From Pseudomonas poae (GTDB taxonomy: Bacteria; Pseudomonadota; Gammaproteobacteria; Pseudomonadales; Pseudomonadaceae), in contig NZ_JYLI01000023.1 in the NCBI RefSeq assembly GCF_001439785.1, positions 1-64,000 of the forward strand: 64,000 nt of DNA. Direction: 5' to 3'. Below are positions 17,407 through 25,913 of the stretch, piece after piece; position 1 is the first letter of the stretch, and each line of letters begins with the position of its first letter. A program made the translations under genes and the position numbers. The notes below the pieces were generated by a model, which ran no database searches, was not told the origin of the DNA, and saw nothing but the letters and a program-made list of their open reading frames with translations.

Positions 17407-18339
17407 TCACAGCAACGGTTGGCTGGCCAGGGTCATGCCAGTAAAGGGCGTCGCCTCAACATAGCGCATGGCCGATTTCATGTCGCGCCAGCCGACGTAA
17501 CTCATCAGCGATTTCAAGTCCCAGCCACTGCGGTGGGCCCAGGTCGCAAAGCCCCGGCGCAATGAGTGGCTGGTGTATTGCTCGGCGGCTATCCCCGCGC
17601 GCTGGAGCGCCTGACGCAACAACGGAATCACGCTGTTGGGGTGCAAGCCCTCCTCGCCCAGATTGCCCCAGCGGTCAATGCCGCGAAACACCGGGCCGCG
17701 CACCAGAGCCGAGGCGCTGAGCCATTCGCCGTAGGCCTGTACCGGGCACAGCCTCAAGAGCGCAGGCGTTTGGTAGGTCTTGCCGAGATTGTCGCGATCA
17801 CTTTTGCTGCGCGCCAGATACAGGCTGATACCCGCGCCGGGCGTGGCCTGTACATGTTCGATCTGCAGGCGACACAGCTCATCACTGCGAAACCCGCGCC
17901 AGAATCCCAGCAGGATCAACGCCGTGTCGCGCCTTGCGCGCAGTAATCGCGGCTGATCCTGCTGCTCACTCGCGTCTTGCGCCTCTGCCTGCAGAGAGGC
18001 CACCACCCGCTCCAGGTGAATGAGTTGCAACGGCTCTGCCTGCTTCTCCTGAAGCGGGTGCACGGCCCGAATGCCCTTGAGTACCTTGCGCACCACCGGC
18101 GCCTTCGTCGGGTCGGGAAAGCCCTGGCTGATGTGCCACTGCGCCAGCGCCGACAGCCGCAGCTTTAACGTATTCACCGCCAGCACGCCTGCGTGCGCCA
18201 CCAGATAGCGCGCCACGCTGTCGCTGGTGGCGGGCAGGAACCCACCCCAATTCACCTCGAAATGCTCGACGGCCGCGCTATAGCTGCGGCGCGTGTTATC
18301 GCGGGTGGCCGCGTTGAGATACCGCTCCAGATCGCTCAT
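17407..18339 (-). CDS. Orphan tyrosine recombinase/integrase
   Basis: The 310-residue protein has an N-terminal SAM-like core-binding region (about 1-95) and a C-terminal catalytic domain. The catalytic set looks intact: Arg in GFWRGFRSDELCRL, the H-x-x-R in SHSLRRGFATW, the Trp/His-position GW in MSYVGWRDMKSAM, and the nucleophile Tyr in RYVEATPF. No other phage gene is nearby, and it is divergent from a KfrA-like gene with palindromes between them. The start at 18339 (MSDLERYLNAAT) fits the domain start; an upstream in-frame start at 18390 is possible. Confidence 0.85.
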   Translation of the reverse strand: MSDLERYLNAATRDNTRRSYSAAVEHFEVNWGGFLPATSDSVARYLVAHAGVLAVNTLKLRLSALAQWHISQGFPDPTKAPVVRKVLKGIRAVHPLQEKQAEPLQLIHLERVVASLQAEAQDASEQQDQPRLLRARRDTALILLGFWRGFRSDELCRLQIEHVQATPGAGISLYLARSKSDRDNLGKTYQTPALLRLCPVQAYGEWLSASALVRGPVFRGIDRWGNLGEEGLHPNSVIPLLRQALQRAGIAAEQYTSHSLRRGFATWAHRSGWDLKSLMSYVGWRDMKSAMRYVEATPFTGMTLASQPLL

Positions 18340-18459
18340 GGCAGGCCTTTTCGTACTGATGGCAGGGGTGTTCGCGCTCACAATGCGCATGACACGGGAT
18401 AATACGCCAATATCCCATCTGTTAAATCATGAATTTAAAGGATTTTCGATTTGTGATAC

Positions 18460-18477
18460 GGTATGTAAATACATACC
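18460..18477. promoter_or_regulatory. Palindrome GGTATGT-N4-ACATACC in the recombinase/KfrA intergenic region
   Basis: Perfect 7-bp arms with an AAAT centre, 32 bases before the KfrA-like start at 18510. KfrA proteins are known to bind their own promoters, so this is the best candidate operator. Confidence 0.5.
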
Positions 18478-18479
18478 CT

Positions 18480-18491
18480 GTACCACGGTAC
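18480..18491. promoter_or_regulatory. Second palindrome GTACC-AC-GGTAC next to the first
   Basis: Perfect 5-bp arms. It starts three bases after the first palindrome and ends 18 bases before the KfrA-like start codon, where binding would block transcription or translation start. Confidence 0.4.
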
Positions 18492-18509
18492 GAAATCGAC
18501 GGAGACCCC

Positions 18510-19517
18510 ATGGCTCGTGGCGGCATCAATAAAGCAGTAGTCCAGACGGCGCGCATGGCGATCATTGCCCGTGGCGAAAACCCCAGCATCGACGCGGTAC
18601 GCATCGAGATGGGCAATACCGGTTCGAAGACCACTATTCATCGGTATCTAAAGGAGTTGGACGAAAGCGAAACTCGGGCAACCATCACCCAGGCGCCCAT
18701 CGACGACGAACTCGGCGAACTGGTGTCACGGCTGGCCCAGCGCCTCAAAGAGAAGGCCCAAGAACCGATCGACCTGGCCCAGGCGCAGTTCGAACAGGAC
18801 AAGGCCGCCCTGCTCGGCCAGCTGGAAGCGCTTGAGCTTGCCCATAGCCAGCTCAAGCAGCAGTTCGATATCCAAGCCGCAGCGCTTGCAGAAGAAAGCG
18901 CTGCGCTGCAAACCGCCAGCACCAGCCTGCAAACCGAGCAGACGCGCAACGCCGGGCTCAGCCAGGCGTGCAGCGATTACGCGTTGAGGATCAACGACAA
19001 GGACGAACAGATTCGTTCGCTGGAAGACAAGCACCTGCATGCCCGCGACGCGCTTGAGCATTACCGCAACGCGATCAAGGAACAGCGCGAGCAGGAACAG
19101 CGCCGACATGAGGGTCAGTTGCAGCAACTGCAGGCTGAACTGCGCCAGGCCCAGCAAAGCGCGATGGTGCGTCAGGACGAGATCACCCAGCTGCACCGAG
19201 ACAACGAGCGCCTGCTGATCGAGCACCGCGTCACGGCCAAGGAGTTGAATGCGCTGCAGGAACAGACGCGCAAGGACCAAGCCCAGCAACTCGCATTGAG
19301 CGAACAGGCAAACCGAATTGAAAGCGAACGCACGCTGCTGCAGGAGCGTTTGCGCGTGGCCATGCTGGACAACCAGTCACGCCAGGAGGCGCTGGCCGAG
19401 CATCAACAGCAGAACAAGACGCTGGAACTGGACCTGATCAAGGCCCAGGCCAGCATTGAAGCGCTGCGCCTGGCGGCTGTCATTGCGACGACGCCAGAGG
19501 CAGCGCCTGACACCTGA
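18510..19517 (+). CDS. KfrA-like DNA-binding protein with long coiled coil
   Basis: The 335-residue protein starts MARGGINKAVVQTAR and carries the KfrA N-terminal helix-turn-helix (NPSIDAVRIEMGN, then SKTTIHRYLKEL). From about residue 70 to the end it is a nearly continuous Glu/Gln/Leu/Ala-rich coiled coil. KfrA is a plasmid-borne autoregulator and accessory partition protein; chromosomal relatives have no assigned role. The ATG at 18510 has a GGAG site. It is divergent from the tyrosine recombinase and convergent with gor, and it may control the recombinase. Confidence 0.82.
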   Translation: MARGGINKAVVQTARMAIIARGENPSIDAVRIEMGNTGSKTTIHRYLKELDESETRATITQAPIDDELGELVSRLAQRLKEKAQEPIDLAQAQFEQDKAALLGQLEALELAHSQLKQQFDIQAAALAEESAALQTASTSLQTEQTRNAGLSQACSDYALRINDKDEQIRSLEDKHLHARDALEHYRNAIKEQREQEQRRHEGQLQQLQAELRQAQQSAMVRQDEITQLHRDNERLLIEHRVTAKELNALQEQTRKDQAQQLALSEQANRIESERTLLQERLRVAMLDNQSRQEALAEHQQQNKTLELDLIKAQASIEALRLAAVIATTPEAAPDT

Positions 19518-20876
19518 TCAGTCGGCTACCGGCGTGCGCATGGTGACGAACTCTTCCGCCGCCGTCGGGTGCACGCCGATGGTTTCATCGAAATGCTGCT
19601 TGGTCGCGCCCGCTTTGAGCGCGATCGCCAGCCCTTGCACGATTTCGCCGGCATCGGGGCCGACCATGTGGCAGCCCAGCACCCTATCGGTGTCGGCGTC
19701 GACCACTAGCTTCATCAAGGTCTTTTCCTGGCATTCGGTGAGGGTGAGTTTCATCGGCCGGAAGCGGCTTTCAAATACCTTCACCGTGTGGCCTTGCTCT
19801 TTTGCGTCTTCTTCGGTCAGGCCAACAGTGCCGATATTCGGCAGGCTGAACACCGCCGTCGGAATCATCGCGTAATCCACCGGGCGATACTGCTCGGGCT
19901 TGAACAGACGACGCGCTACCGCCATGCCCTCGGCCAGGGCAACCGGGGTCAGCTGCACACGGCCGATCACATCGCCAATCGCCAGGATCGATGCTTCAGC
20001 GGTCTGGTACAGGTCGTCCACTTCGACAAAGCCGCGCTTGTCCAGTTTGACGCCAGTATTTTCCAGGCCGAGATTGTCCAGCATCGGCCTACGGCCAGTC
20101 GCGTAGAACACACAATCGGCTTCCAGCACACGTCCATCCTTGAGCGTCGCCTTGAGGCTGCCGTCAGCCTGCTTGTCGATACGCGCGATATCGGCATTGA
20201 ACTGCAGGTCCATGCCGCGCTTGGTCAGCTCTTCTTTCAAGTGCGTGCGCACCGAGCCGTCGAATCCGCGCAGAAACAGGTCACCGCGATACAACAGCGA
20301 GGTATTGGCGCCCAGGCCATGGAAGATCCCGGCAAACTCGACCGCAATGTAGCCGCCACCCACCACCAGTACGCGCTTGGGCAGATCCTTGAGGAAGAAC
20401 GCCTCATTGGAGCCGATCGCGTGTTCGCGCCCCGGAATCTCCGGAATCTGCGGCCAGCCACCGGTAGCGATCAGAATGTGCTTGGCGGTGAACCGCTCGC
20501 CATTGATTTCCACCTGATGAGGGTCGACCAACCGCGCATGCCCTTCGTGCAGCGTGACGCCACTGTCGACAAGCAACTTGCGGTAGATACCATTGAGGCG
20601 GTTGATCTCACGATCCTTGTTGGCAATCAACGTCGCCCAATCGAAGTTCGCTTCGCCCAGGGACCAGCCAAAACCGCTGGCCTGCTCGAAGTCTTCGGCA
20701 AAATGCGCGCCGTACACCAACAGCTTTTTCGGCACGCAACCGACATTGACGCAGGTACCGCCCAGGTAGCGGCTCTCGGCCACGGCCACTTTGGCACCAA
20801 AGCCCGCGGCAAAGCGGGCCGCGCGAACACCGCCGGAACCGGCGCCAATTACGTACAGGTCAAAATCGTAGGCCAT
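19518..20876 (-). CDS. gor: Glutathione-disulfide reductase
   Basis: The 452-residue flavoprotein reduces glutathione disulfide with NADPH. GAGSGGVRAARFAAGFGA is the FAD site, GGTCVNVGCVPKK holds the redox cysteines C42 and C47, VGGGYIAVEFAGIFHGLG is the NADPH site, and HFDETIGVHPTAAEEFVTMR is the dimer-interface end. It begins the next oxidative-stress gene after the ahpCF block. The last base abuts the end of the KfrA-like gene. Confidence 0.96.
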   Translation of the reverse strand: MAYDFDLYVIGAGSGGVRAARFAAGFGAKVAVAESRYLGGTCVNVGCVPKKLLVYGAHFAEDFEQASGFGWSLGEANFDWATLIANKDREINRLNGIYRKLLVDSGVTLHEGHARLVDPHQVEINGERFTAKHILIATGGWPQIPEIPGREHAIGSNEAFFLKDLPKRVLVVGGGYIAVEFAGIFHGLGANTSLLYRGDLFLRGFDGSVRTHLKEELTKRGMDLQFNADIARIDKQADGSLKATLKDGRVLEADCVFYATGRRPMLDNLGLENTGVKLDKRGFVEVDDLYQTAEASILAIGDVIGRVQLTPVALAEGMAVARRLFKPEQYRPVDYAMIPTAVFSLPNIGTVGLTEEDAKEQGHTVKVFESRFRPMKLTLTECQEKTLMKLVVDADTDRVLGCHMVGPDAGEIVQGLAIALKAGATKQHFDETIGVHPTAAEEFVTMRTPVAD

Positions 20877-20930
20877 TTCACTCTCCTCGGCAGCGCATCA
20901 GCATACCGACTTAGATGGGGCGGAAAAACG

Positions 20931-20953
20931 AAAAAGCCACCCTAAGGTGGCCT
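20931..20953 (-). terminator. Terminator after galU
   Basis: On the minus strand GCCACCTTAGGGTGGC forms the stem and is followed by a T-run, about 30 bases after the galU stop. Confidence 0.85.
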
Positions 20954-20983
20954 TCTCTTTAAACATGACGACGCAGGCGTGAA

Positions 20984-21823
20984 TCAGTAGGCCTTGCCAG
21001 TCTTGTAGAAGTGCTCGTAGCAGAAGTTGGTGGCTTCGATGTAGCCTTCAGCGCCGCCGCAGTCAAAGCGTTGGCCCTTGAATTTGTAGGCAATCACGCA
21101 ACCGTCTTTGGCTTGCTTGAGCAGAGCGTCGGTGATCTGGATTTCGCCACCTTTGCCTGGCTCGGTTTCTTCGATCAATTTGAAGATGTCCGGCGTCAGG
21201 ATGTAACGACCGATAATCGCCAGGTTCGAGGGTGCGTCTTCCGGCGCAGGCTTCTCGACCATGTCGCGGACGCGGATCAGGCCATCACCAATGTCGTCGC
21301 CGGCGATAACGCCGTACTTGTTGGTCTCGGCCGGGTTGACCTCCATCACCGCCACGATGGTGCAACGGTATTTCTGATAGAGCTTGACCATCTGGGTCAG
21401 CACACCGTCGCCTTCCAGGTTGACGCACAGGTCATCAGCCAGGACCACGGCGAAGGGCTCGTCGCCGATCAGTGGGCGGCCGGTGAGGATGGCATGGCCA
21501 AGGCCTTTCATCTGGGTTTGACGGGTGTAGGAGAAAGAGCACTCGTCCAGCAGCTTGCGGATACCGACCAGGTATTTTTCCTTGTCGGTGCCCTTGATCT
21601 GATTTTCCAGCTCGTAGCTGATGTCGAAGTGGTCTTCCAGCGCGCGCTTGCCGCGACCGGTGACGATGGAAATTTCATTCAGACCGGCATCCAGTGCCTC
21701 TTCGACGCCATACTGGATCAGTGGCTTGTTTACCACCGGCAGCATCTCTTTGGGCATGGCCTTGGTCGCTGGCAAGAAGCGAGTGCCGTAACCGGCTGCT
21801 GGGAACAAGCATTTCTTGATCAT
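20984..21823 (-). CDS. galU: UTP-glucose-1-phosphate uridylyltransferase
   Basis: The 279-residue protein makes UDP-glucose for polysaccharide and trehalose-type synthesis. The nucleotide-binding start KCLFPAAGYGTRFLPATKAMPKEML is split as FPAAGYGTRFLPATKA plus the catalytic lysine segment; LADDLCVNLEGDG and MVEKPAPEDAPSNLAIIGRY are family motifs. Length is as in P. aeruginosa GalU. A 241-base gap upstream holds its promoter and that of the small gene at 22065. Confidence 0.96.
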   Translation of the reverse strand: MIKKCLFPAAGYGTRFLPATKAMPKEMLPVVNKPLIQYGVEEALDAGLNEISIVTGRGKRALEDHFDISYELENQIKGTDKEKYLVGIRKLLDECSFSYTRQTQMKGLGHAILTGRPLIGDEPFAVVLADDLCVNLEGDGVLTQMVKLYQKYRCTIVAVMEVNPAETNKYGVIAGDDIGDGLIRVRDMVEKPAPEDAPSNLAIIGRYILTPDIFKLIEETEPGKGGEIQITDALLKQAKDGCVIAYKFKGQRFDCGGAEGYIEATNFCYEHFYKTGKAY

Positions 21824-22064
21824 ATGAGTCCTTACAAAGGGCTGTGCGTACGGAATTCGGCGCAGTCTAATGAGGCAGCAGTCACCTTACAATGGGTCCT
21901 GCTGGCGTTGCGATAGCAACATAGAGAAAAAATTTCTGTGTAAGTTCCACTTATCTTGCGACAAATGCCCTCACCCACTCCATGGGTATGCAATAACTTG
22001 GGCCGCAGCGCAACATTTGGCGCTATCATTGCGGCCTTGAATCACATCACGAGACGGTTAATAG

Positions 22065-22250
22065 ATGTCAGAACCCAAAGGCGTAAATGGCTATCTGATC
22101 ACGAAGCGAGCAGACGGCTGGCACTTGATCAACTTCCACGGTGACAGCGTCGCAGGCGTATTTGCCAGCGAAAGCATGGCAATTGCGGTTGCCGAAGTGT
22201 TCGTGGATGAGGCAGGCCATGCGTCCAGCAAGCGGCCCAAAGGCAAATAA
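22065..22250 (+). CDS. Small conserved hypothetical protein (61 aa)
   Basis: The protein reads like a compact beta-rich domain (GYLITKRADGWHLINFHGDS) and ends in a basic tail. No domain is recognised. It has its own clear terminator, which supports a real transcript, and it is divergent from galU. Confidence 0.7.
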   Translation: MSEPKGVNGYLITKRADGWHLINFHGDSVAGVFASESMAIAVAEVFVDEAGHASSKRPKGK

Positions 22251-22270
22251 GCCTACTGCCCTGCTCACAC

Positions 22271-22294
22271 AGCCCCGATAATCGGGGCTTTTTT
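22271..22294 (+). terminator. Terminator after the 61-aa gene
   Basis: AGCCCCGAT pairs with ATCGGGGCT and runs into six T bases. Confidence 0.9.
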
Positions 22295-22392
22295 GTGTTT
22301 GTCTGTACCAAGATGGCAGATCGCTATAATCTTGCGCAAACGCCCCACGACAGTGTCAGCGCCCTTACATCTCCTTTGACGACGATCCCACC

Positions 22393-22674
22393 ATGAACAA
22401 GATCCTGACACTGACTGCCGTACTGGCGCTGGCCGGTTGCACCACCACCTCTGACGTGGTCCTCAAAAATGGCGAACAGGGCCTGACCATCGATTGCTCA
22501 GGCGAAGTCAACTCCTGGGCCAGTTGCTACGAGAAGGCCGATGCCTCCTGCGCCGGCACCGGTTACCGCATTATCGGCACCGAGGGCACGCCCGCATTGA
22601 GCGAGGAAGACAAGACGCTCGGTAAGGACGTTGGCAATTTCAAAGGCCGCAGCGTTGTGGTGGTCTGCAAATAG
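22393..22674 (+). CDS. Small lipoprotein (93 aa)
   Basis: A signal with lipobox LALAGC near residue 16 puts this in an outer or inner membrane. The mature part has four further cysteines (IDCSGE, ASCYEK, ASCAGTG and the terminal VVCK), enough for two disulfides. No family is recognised. It converges on the small gene at 22686 with 11 bases between. Confidence 0.75.
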   Translation: MNKILTLTAVLALAGCTTTSDVVLKNGEQGLTIDCSGEVNSWASCYEKADASCAGTGYRIIGTEGTPALSEEDKTLGKDVGNFKGRSVVVVCK

Positions 22675-22685
22675 GCGCCGCGCGC

Positions 22686-22916
22686 CTAAAGCTGAATATC
22701 GGCAAAACGGATGCCCAGGCCCCGCAGCGTCTCGATCAAGCTATCCAGACTCGCGAAGGACTCCACTTCATCCTGATCATCCACCAGGAAAAAACTGCGC
22801 CCGCCGCTTTTTTTGAAGAAGACGATCCATTCACCCAGGTCGGCGGGGTTCTGGATAATGTGGGTGGCCGAAATCAGACCCTCGGCCTGGCAGCTTGTGA
22901 CATGTTCACGTTTCAT
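22686..22916 (-). CDS. Conserved hypothetical protein (76 aa)
   Basis: Starts MKREHVTSCQAEGLIS and contains EWIVFFKKSGGRSFFLVDDQD and a C-terminal helix-strand (SLIETLRGLGIRFADIQL). It has no signal or membrane segment and looks like a small cytosolic alpha/beta protein. The function is unknown. The start at 22916 was preferred to an in-frame codon 7 residues upstream. Confidence 0.65.
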   Translation of the reverse strand: MKREHVTSCQAEGLISATHIIQNPADLGEWIVFFKKSGGRSFFLVDDQDEVESFASLDSLIETLRGLGIRFADIQL

Positions 22917-22937
22917 GACGGCGTTCCAAAAACACAC

Positions 22938-22972
22938 AAATGCCGCTTGGCCTCAAAGGCCGAGCGGCATTT
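22938..22972. terminator. Long hairpin between the 76-aa gene and the 116-aa lipoprotein gene
   Basis: AAATGCCGCTTGGCCT pairs with AGGCCGAGCGGCATTT with one mismatch. It probably ends the minus-strand lipoprotein transcript. Confidence 0.75.
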
Positions 22973-23007
22973 TTATCGGATTCAAAAGGTTAGGCCTGTT
23001 AAAGCGC

Positions 23008-23358
23008 TCAACCGGAAATGCAATCTTCCCCGGCTTTCTTCACGTCACCTGGCCGGATCGGCACATTGGACATGCTCTCGTAGAGCTTGATGCTGCTGCC
23101 GCTGGAGCGGTCTTCAATCTCGAAAATCGCCGAAGGATCAGCCGAGAATTTCTGTGGCACGATCACCTGCACCCCATTCTTGTGCGGCTCTATCTGCGAC
23201 GGCCGACGCGTACTGGACAACTTCTGCACAATGCACGCCGCATAATCCTGCGGCTTCTTTCCAGAAATGACCGCCAGTGTGGGCGGGGTCTGCTTGATGT
23301 CTGCAACCGAAGCACACCCGCCGATCGCCAACGCCAGAACCAACACACTCCACTTCAT
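23008..23358 (-). CDS. Lipoprotein (116 aa), conserved hypothetical
   Basis: The signal ends in LAIGGC, a usable lipobox. The mature part (DYAACIVQKL, VIVPQKFSADPSAIFEIEDR) contains two further cysteines and looks like a small alpha/beta periplasmic domain. No named family is recognised. It has its own hairpin terminator. Confidence 0.75.
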   Translation of the reverse strand: MKWSVLVLALAIGGCASVADIKQTPPTLAVISGKKPQDYAACIVQKLSSTRRPSQIEPHKNGVQVIVPQKFSADPSAIFEIEDRSSGSSIKLYESMSNVPIRPGDVKKAGEDCISG

Positions 23359-23570
23359 ACAAAAACCTCCGATAAAGACCCTACGACAGCGGGCGTAGGA
23401 ATTTTCTCCCGCAAAGTAGGATTTATCTCTGATAACTGGGTAGATAAACTGTTTTAAATTGTCGAAGTCGTCGAAGACGGCCCGATAATAAACGCGCTGG
23501 GGCTGATAAACTCCATCTTAACCTACGTATCGTTCTGATTTTTCAGAAAAAGCCCTTCTGGAGACACCTC

Positions 23571-23873
23571 ATGAAATTCATCCACCAGCGTGAGCACCTC
23601 AATGAAGGAGACATCGTCGTCATCGAATGCTCGCAAACTTGTAATATCCGTCTGATGAGCGATGCGAACTTTCGCAGCTTCAAGAACGGCGGTCGCCACA
23701 CTTACCACGGCGGCGCGTTCGATCAATTCCCGGCCAAAATCACCGCGCCCAGCACCGGTTTCTGGAACATCACCCTGGACGTGGTCACCCGCCGTGCCAT
23801 CAGCGTTACCCGCAAACCGGCGCTGTCCCACAAGATCCGCATCGTCCGCCGTACCAGCAGCAAGCTGAGCTGA
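23571..23873 (+). CDS. DUF1883-family protein (100 aa)
   Basis: The sequence HQREHLNEGDIVVIECSQTCNIRL, then GGRHTYHGGAFDQFPAKI and GFWNITLDV, is the DUF1883 pattern (residues about 5-90), a small beta-sheet domain sometimes fused to TIR or other signalling domains. The residues are given in pieces here. Function is unknown. It is followed 25 bases later by a 55-aa gene and then alkB, all on the plus strand. Confidence 0.78.
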   Translation: MKFIHQREHLNEGDIVVIECSQTCNIRLMSDANFRSFKNGGRHTYHGGAFDQFPAKITAPSTGFWNITLDVVTRRAISVTRKPALSHKIRIVRRTSSKLS

Positions 23874-23898
23874 CCCTCGCCTCGACAGGAATAAAGCT

Positions 23899-24066
23899 GT
23901 GATCACCACCACCAAATACGTCATCAAGTACAAGCTCAACGGCGAACGCCGCTTTGAATTCGCCCAGCTTGAGTCCAACAGCATTGAAGAGGCCAGGCAA
24001 GCGCTGGCCAAAATTCACGATTCCAGCGATGAAATCAGCGACATCACCGTGAGTAAGGCGCTGTAA
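23899..24066 (+). CDS. Very small conserved-looking protein (55 aa)
   Basis: A GTG start with an AGGA site opens a 55-codon frame reading ITTTKYVIKYKLNGERRFEF, then QLESNSIEEARQALAKIHDS, ending TVSKAL. It has a natural beta-beta-alpha pattern and codon use like its neighbours. It fits exactly between the DUF1883 gene and alkB, with only four bases to the alkB start, so all three are probably cotranscribed. Confidence 0.65.
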   Translation: MITTTKYVIKYKLNGERRFEFAQLESNSIEEARQALAKIHDSSDEISDITVSKAL

Positions 24067-24070
24067 ACCC

Positions 24071-24736
24071 ATGGCCGGCCCTACTGCCGATCTGTTTGCC
24101 GACGAGGCCTTGCGACAACCGGCGAGCCGCGAGCAGATCGGTGAACAATCCTTTGTACTCAGAGGCTTTGCCTTGCCGTGGATTGATCGCCTGCTGCCCG
24201 AGCTGAGAAGCGTGCTGGCCCGGTCCCCCTTTCGCAGAATGGTCACCCCCGGCGGCTTTACGATGTCGGCGGCGCTGAGCAGTTGCGGCGCATTGGGCTG
24301 GACCACCGACAGCACCGGTTACCGCTACAGCCCGACTGATCCGAATAACCAACAACCCTGGCCTGCCCTGCCCGACGCCTTGCGCCAACTGGCGGAGCAG
24401 GCTGCGGCGAATGCGGGGTTCAGTGACTTCGCGCCGGATGCGTGCCTGATCAACCGCTACGTGCCCGGCGCCAAGATGTCCCTGCACCAGGACAAAAACG
24501 AACGCCACTACGCTGCGCCAGTGGTGTCAGTGTCCCTCGGGCTGCCGGCGATCTTTCTGTTCGGCGGCCACGCGCGCAGTGACAAGCCGCAAAAAGTTTC
24601 GCTATTCCATGGCGACGTGGTGGTGTGGGGCGGCGTTGATCGCTTGCGCTTTCATGGCGTGATGCCGATCAAGGACGGCGAGCACCCGATCATGGGGCCA
24701 CAACGCATCAACCTCACCTTGCGTACCGCCGGCTGA
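24071..24736 (+). CDS. alkB: Alpha-ketoglutarate-dependent DNA repair dioxygenase AlkB
   Basis: The 221-residue enzyme removes methyl groups from 1-methyladenine and 3-methylcytosine. The iron ligands His and Asp are in SLHQDKNE, the third ligand His is in RFHGVMPI, and the 2-oxoglutarate arginines are in PQRINLTLR. The NRYVPGAKMSLHQD segment is diagnostic. It is followed by ada 75 bases downstream, the classic adaptive-response pairing, although the order is reversed relative to E. coli (ada-alkB). Confidence 0.94.
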   Translation: MAGPTADLFADEALRQPASREQIGEQSFVLRGFALPWIDRLLPELRSVLARSPFRRMVTPGGFTMSAALSSCGALGWTTDSTGYRYSPTDPNNQQPWPALPDALRQLAEQAAANAGFSDFAPDACLINRYVPGAKMSLHQDKNERHYAAPVVSVSLGLPAIFLFGGHARSDKPQKVSLFHGDVVVWGGVDRLRFHGVMPIKDGEHPIMGPQRINLTLRTAG

Positions 24737-24811
24737 TTTGACCGCAAGCTTCAGAGTGCCACGGCTCAACCGTGCAGCTAATCTGCCCGTGAACCGTCAA
24801 GAGTCCAGGCC

Positions 24812-25843
24812 ATGAACACTGAACAAGACCCACGCTGGGCGGCTGTCCTCGCTCGAGACCCGAAGGCCGACAGCCTGTTTGTCTATGGCGTCAGAACCAC
24901 CGGCGTCTACTGCCGGCCCAGCAGTAGCGCACGCCGGCCGCGCCCGGAGAACGTCGAGTTTTTTGACACGCCTCAACAAGCCGAAGCGGCCGGTTATCGA
25001 CCGAATAAACGCGCCGAGGGCACCACACAACAGGCGCGACTCGTGGCAAGCGCTTGTCGCCAGATCGAACAGGCCGAAACCGAACCCAGCCTTGAAACCC
25101 TGGCCATGCAGGCCGGGCTGAGCCCCTTCCATTTTCACCGGGTATTCAAATCGATCACAGGCCTCACGCCCAAGGGCTACGCCCGCGCCGAGCGCTCACG
25201 CAGGGTGCGCGATGGGCTCACGCAGCCAGGCACCGTAACGGACGCGCTGTACGACGCAGGCTTCAACTCCAACAGCCGCTTTTATGAGTCGGCCGGGCAA
25301 ATGCTGGGCATGAAACCCAGTGACTACAAGGCCGGCGGCACCAACAGCGAAATCCGTTTTGCCGTGGGTGAATGCTCGTTGGGTGCGATTCTGGTGGCGC
25401 AAAGTCTGCGAGGTGTGTGCGCGATCCTGCTGGGCGACGATCCAAACGCACTGGTACACGACCTGCAGGACAAGTTCCCCAAGGCCGAACTGGTGGGCGC
25501 GGATCACGACTTCGAACAGCTGATCGCTCAGGTGGTGGGTTTTATCGAAGCGCCTGGCCTGGGCCTGAACCTGCCGCTGGACCTGCGCGGCACGGCGTTT
25601 CAGGAACGGGTGTGGCAGGCCCTGCGCGATATTCCTGCGGGCAGCACCGCCAGCTACGCGCAGATCGCCCAGCGCATCGGCGCGCCCACCTCATCCCGTG
25701 CGGTGGCGCAAGCCTGTGGCGCCAACAGCCTGGCGGTGGCGATTCCCTGTCACCGCGTGGTGCGCAGCAATGGTGATTTGAGCGGTTATCGCTGGGGCGT
25801 AGAACGCAAGCGGCAGTTGCTGGAGCGAGAACGCGAGGGCTGA
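24812..25843 (+). CDS. ada: Ada: methylation-response regulator fused to O6-methylguanine-DNA methyltransferase, with degenerate zinc site
   Basis: The 343-residue protein has the Ada layout: an N-terminal metal-binding domain (1-75), an AraC-type helix-turn-helix (about 85-175, LAMQAGLSPFHFHRVFK), and a C-terminal methyltransferase with acceptor C313 in AIPCHRVV. In E. coli the sensor uses four cysteines (38, 42, 69, 72). Here only the acceptor-equivalent C34 is kept, while the other three positions are S38, N65 and A68. The repair domain looks intact. It may not sense methylphosphotriesters in the usual way. Confidence 0.92.
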   Translation: MNTEQDPRWAAVLARDPKADSLFVYGVRTTGVYCRPSSSARRPRPENVEFFDTPQQAEAAGYRPNKRAEGTTQQARLVASACRQIEQAETEPSLETLAMQAGLSPFHFHRVFKSITGLTPKGYARAERSRRVRDGLTQPGTVTDALYDAGFNSNSRFYESAGQMLGMKPSDYKAGGTNSEIRFAVGECSLGAILVAQSLRGVCAILLGDDPNALVHDLQDKFPKAELVGADHDFEQLIAQVVGFIEAPGLGLNLPLDLRGTAFQERVWQALRDIPAGSTASYAQIAQRIGAPTSSRAVAQACGANSLAVAIPCHRVVRSNGDLSGYRWGVERKRQLLEREREG

Positions 25844-25913
25844 ACGGACTGGCCTGATGACCATGGGCCTGTTAAAACAGCGAACCGTCTTACCCTTGCT
25901 GGAGACCTGTCCC

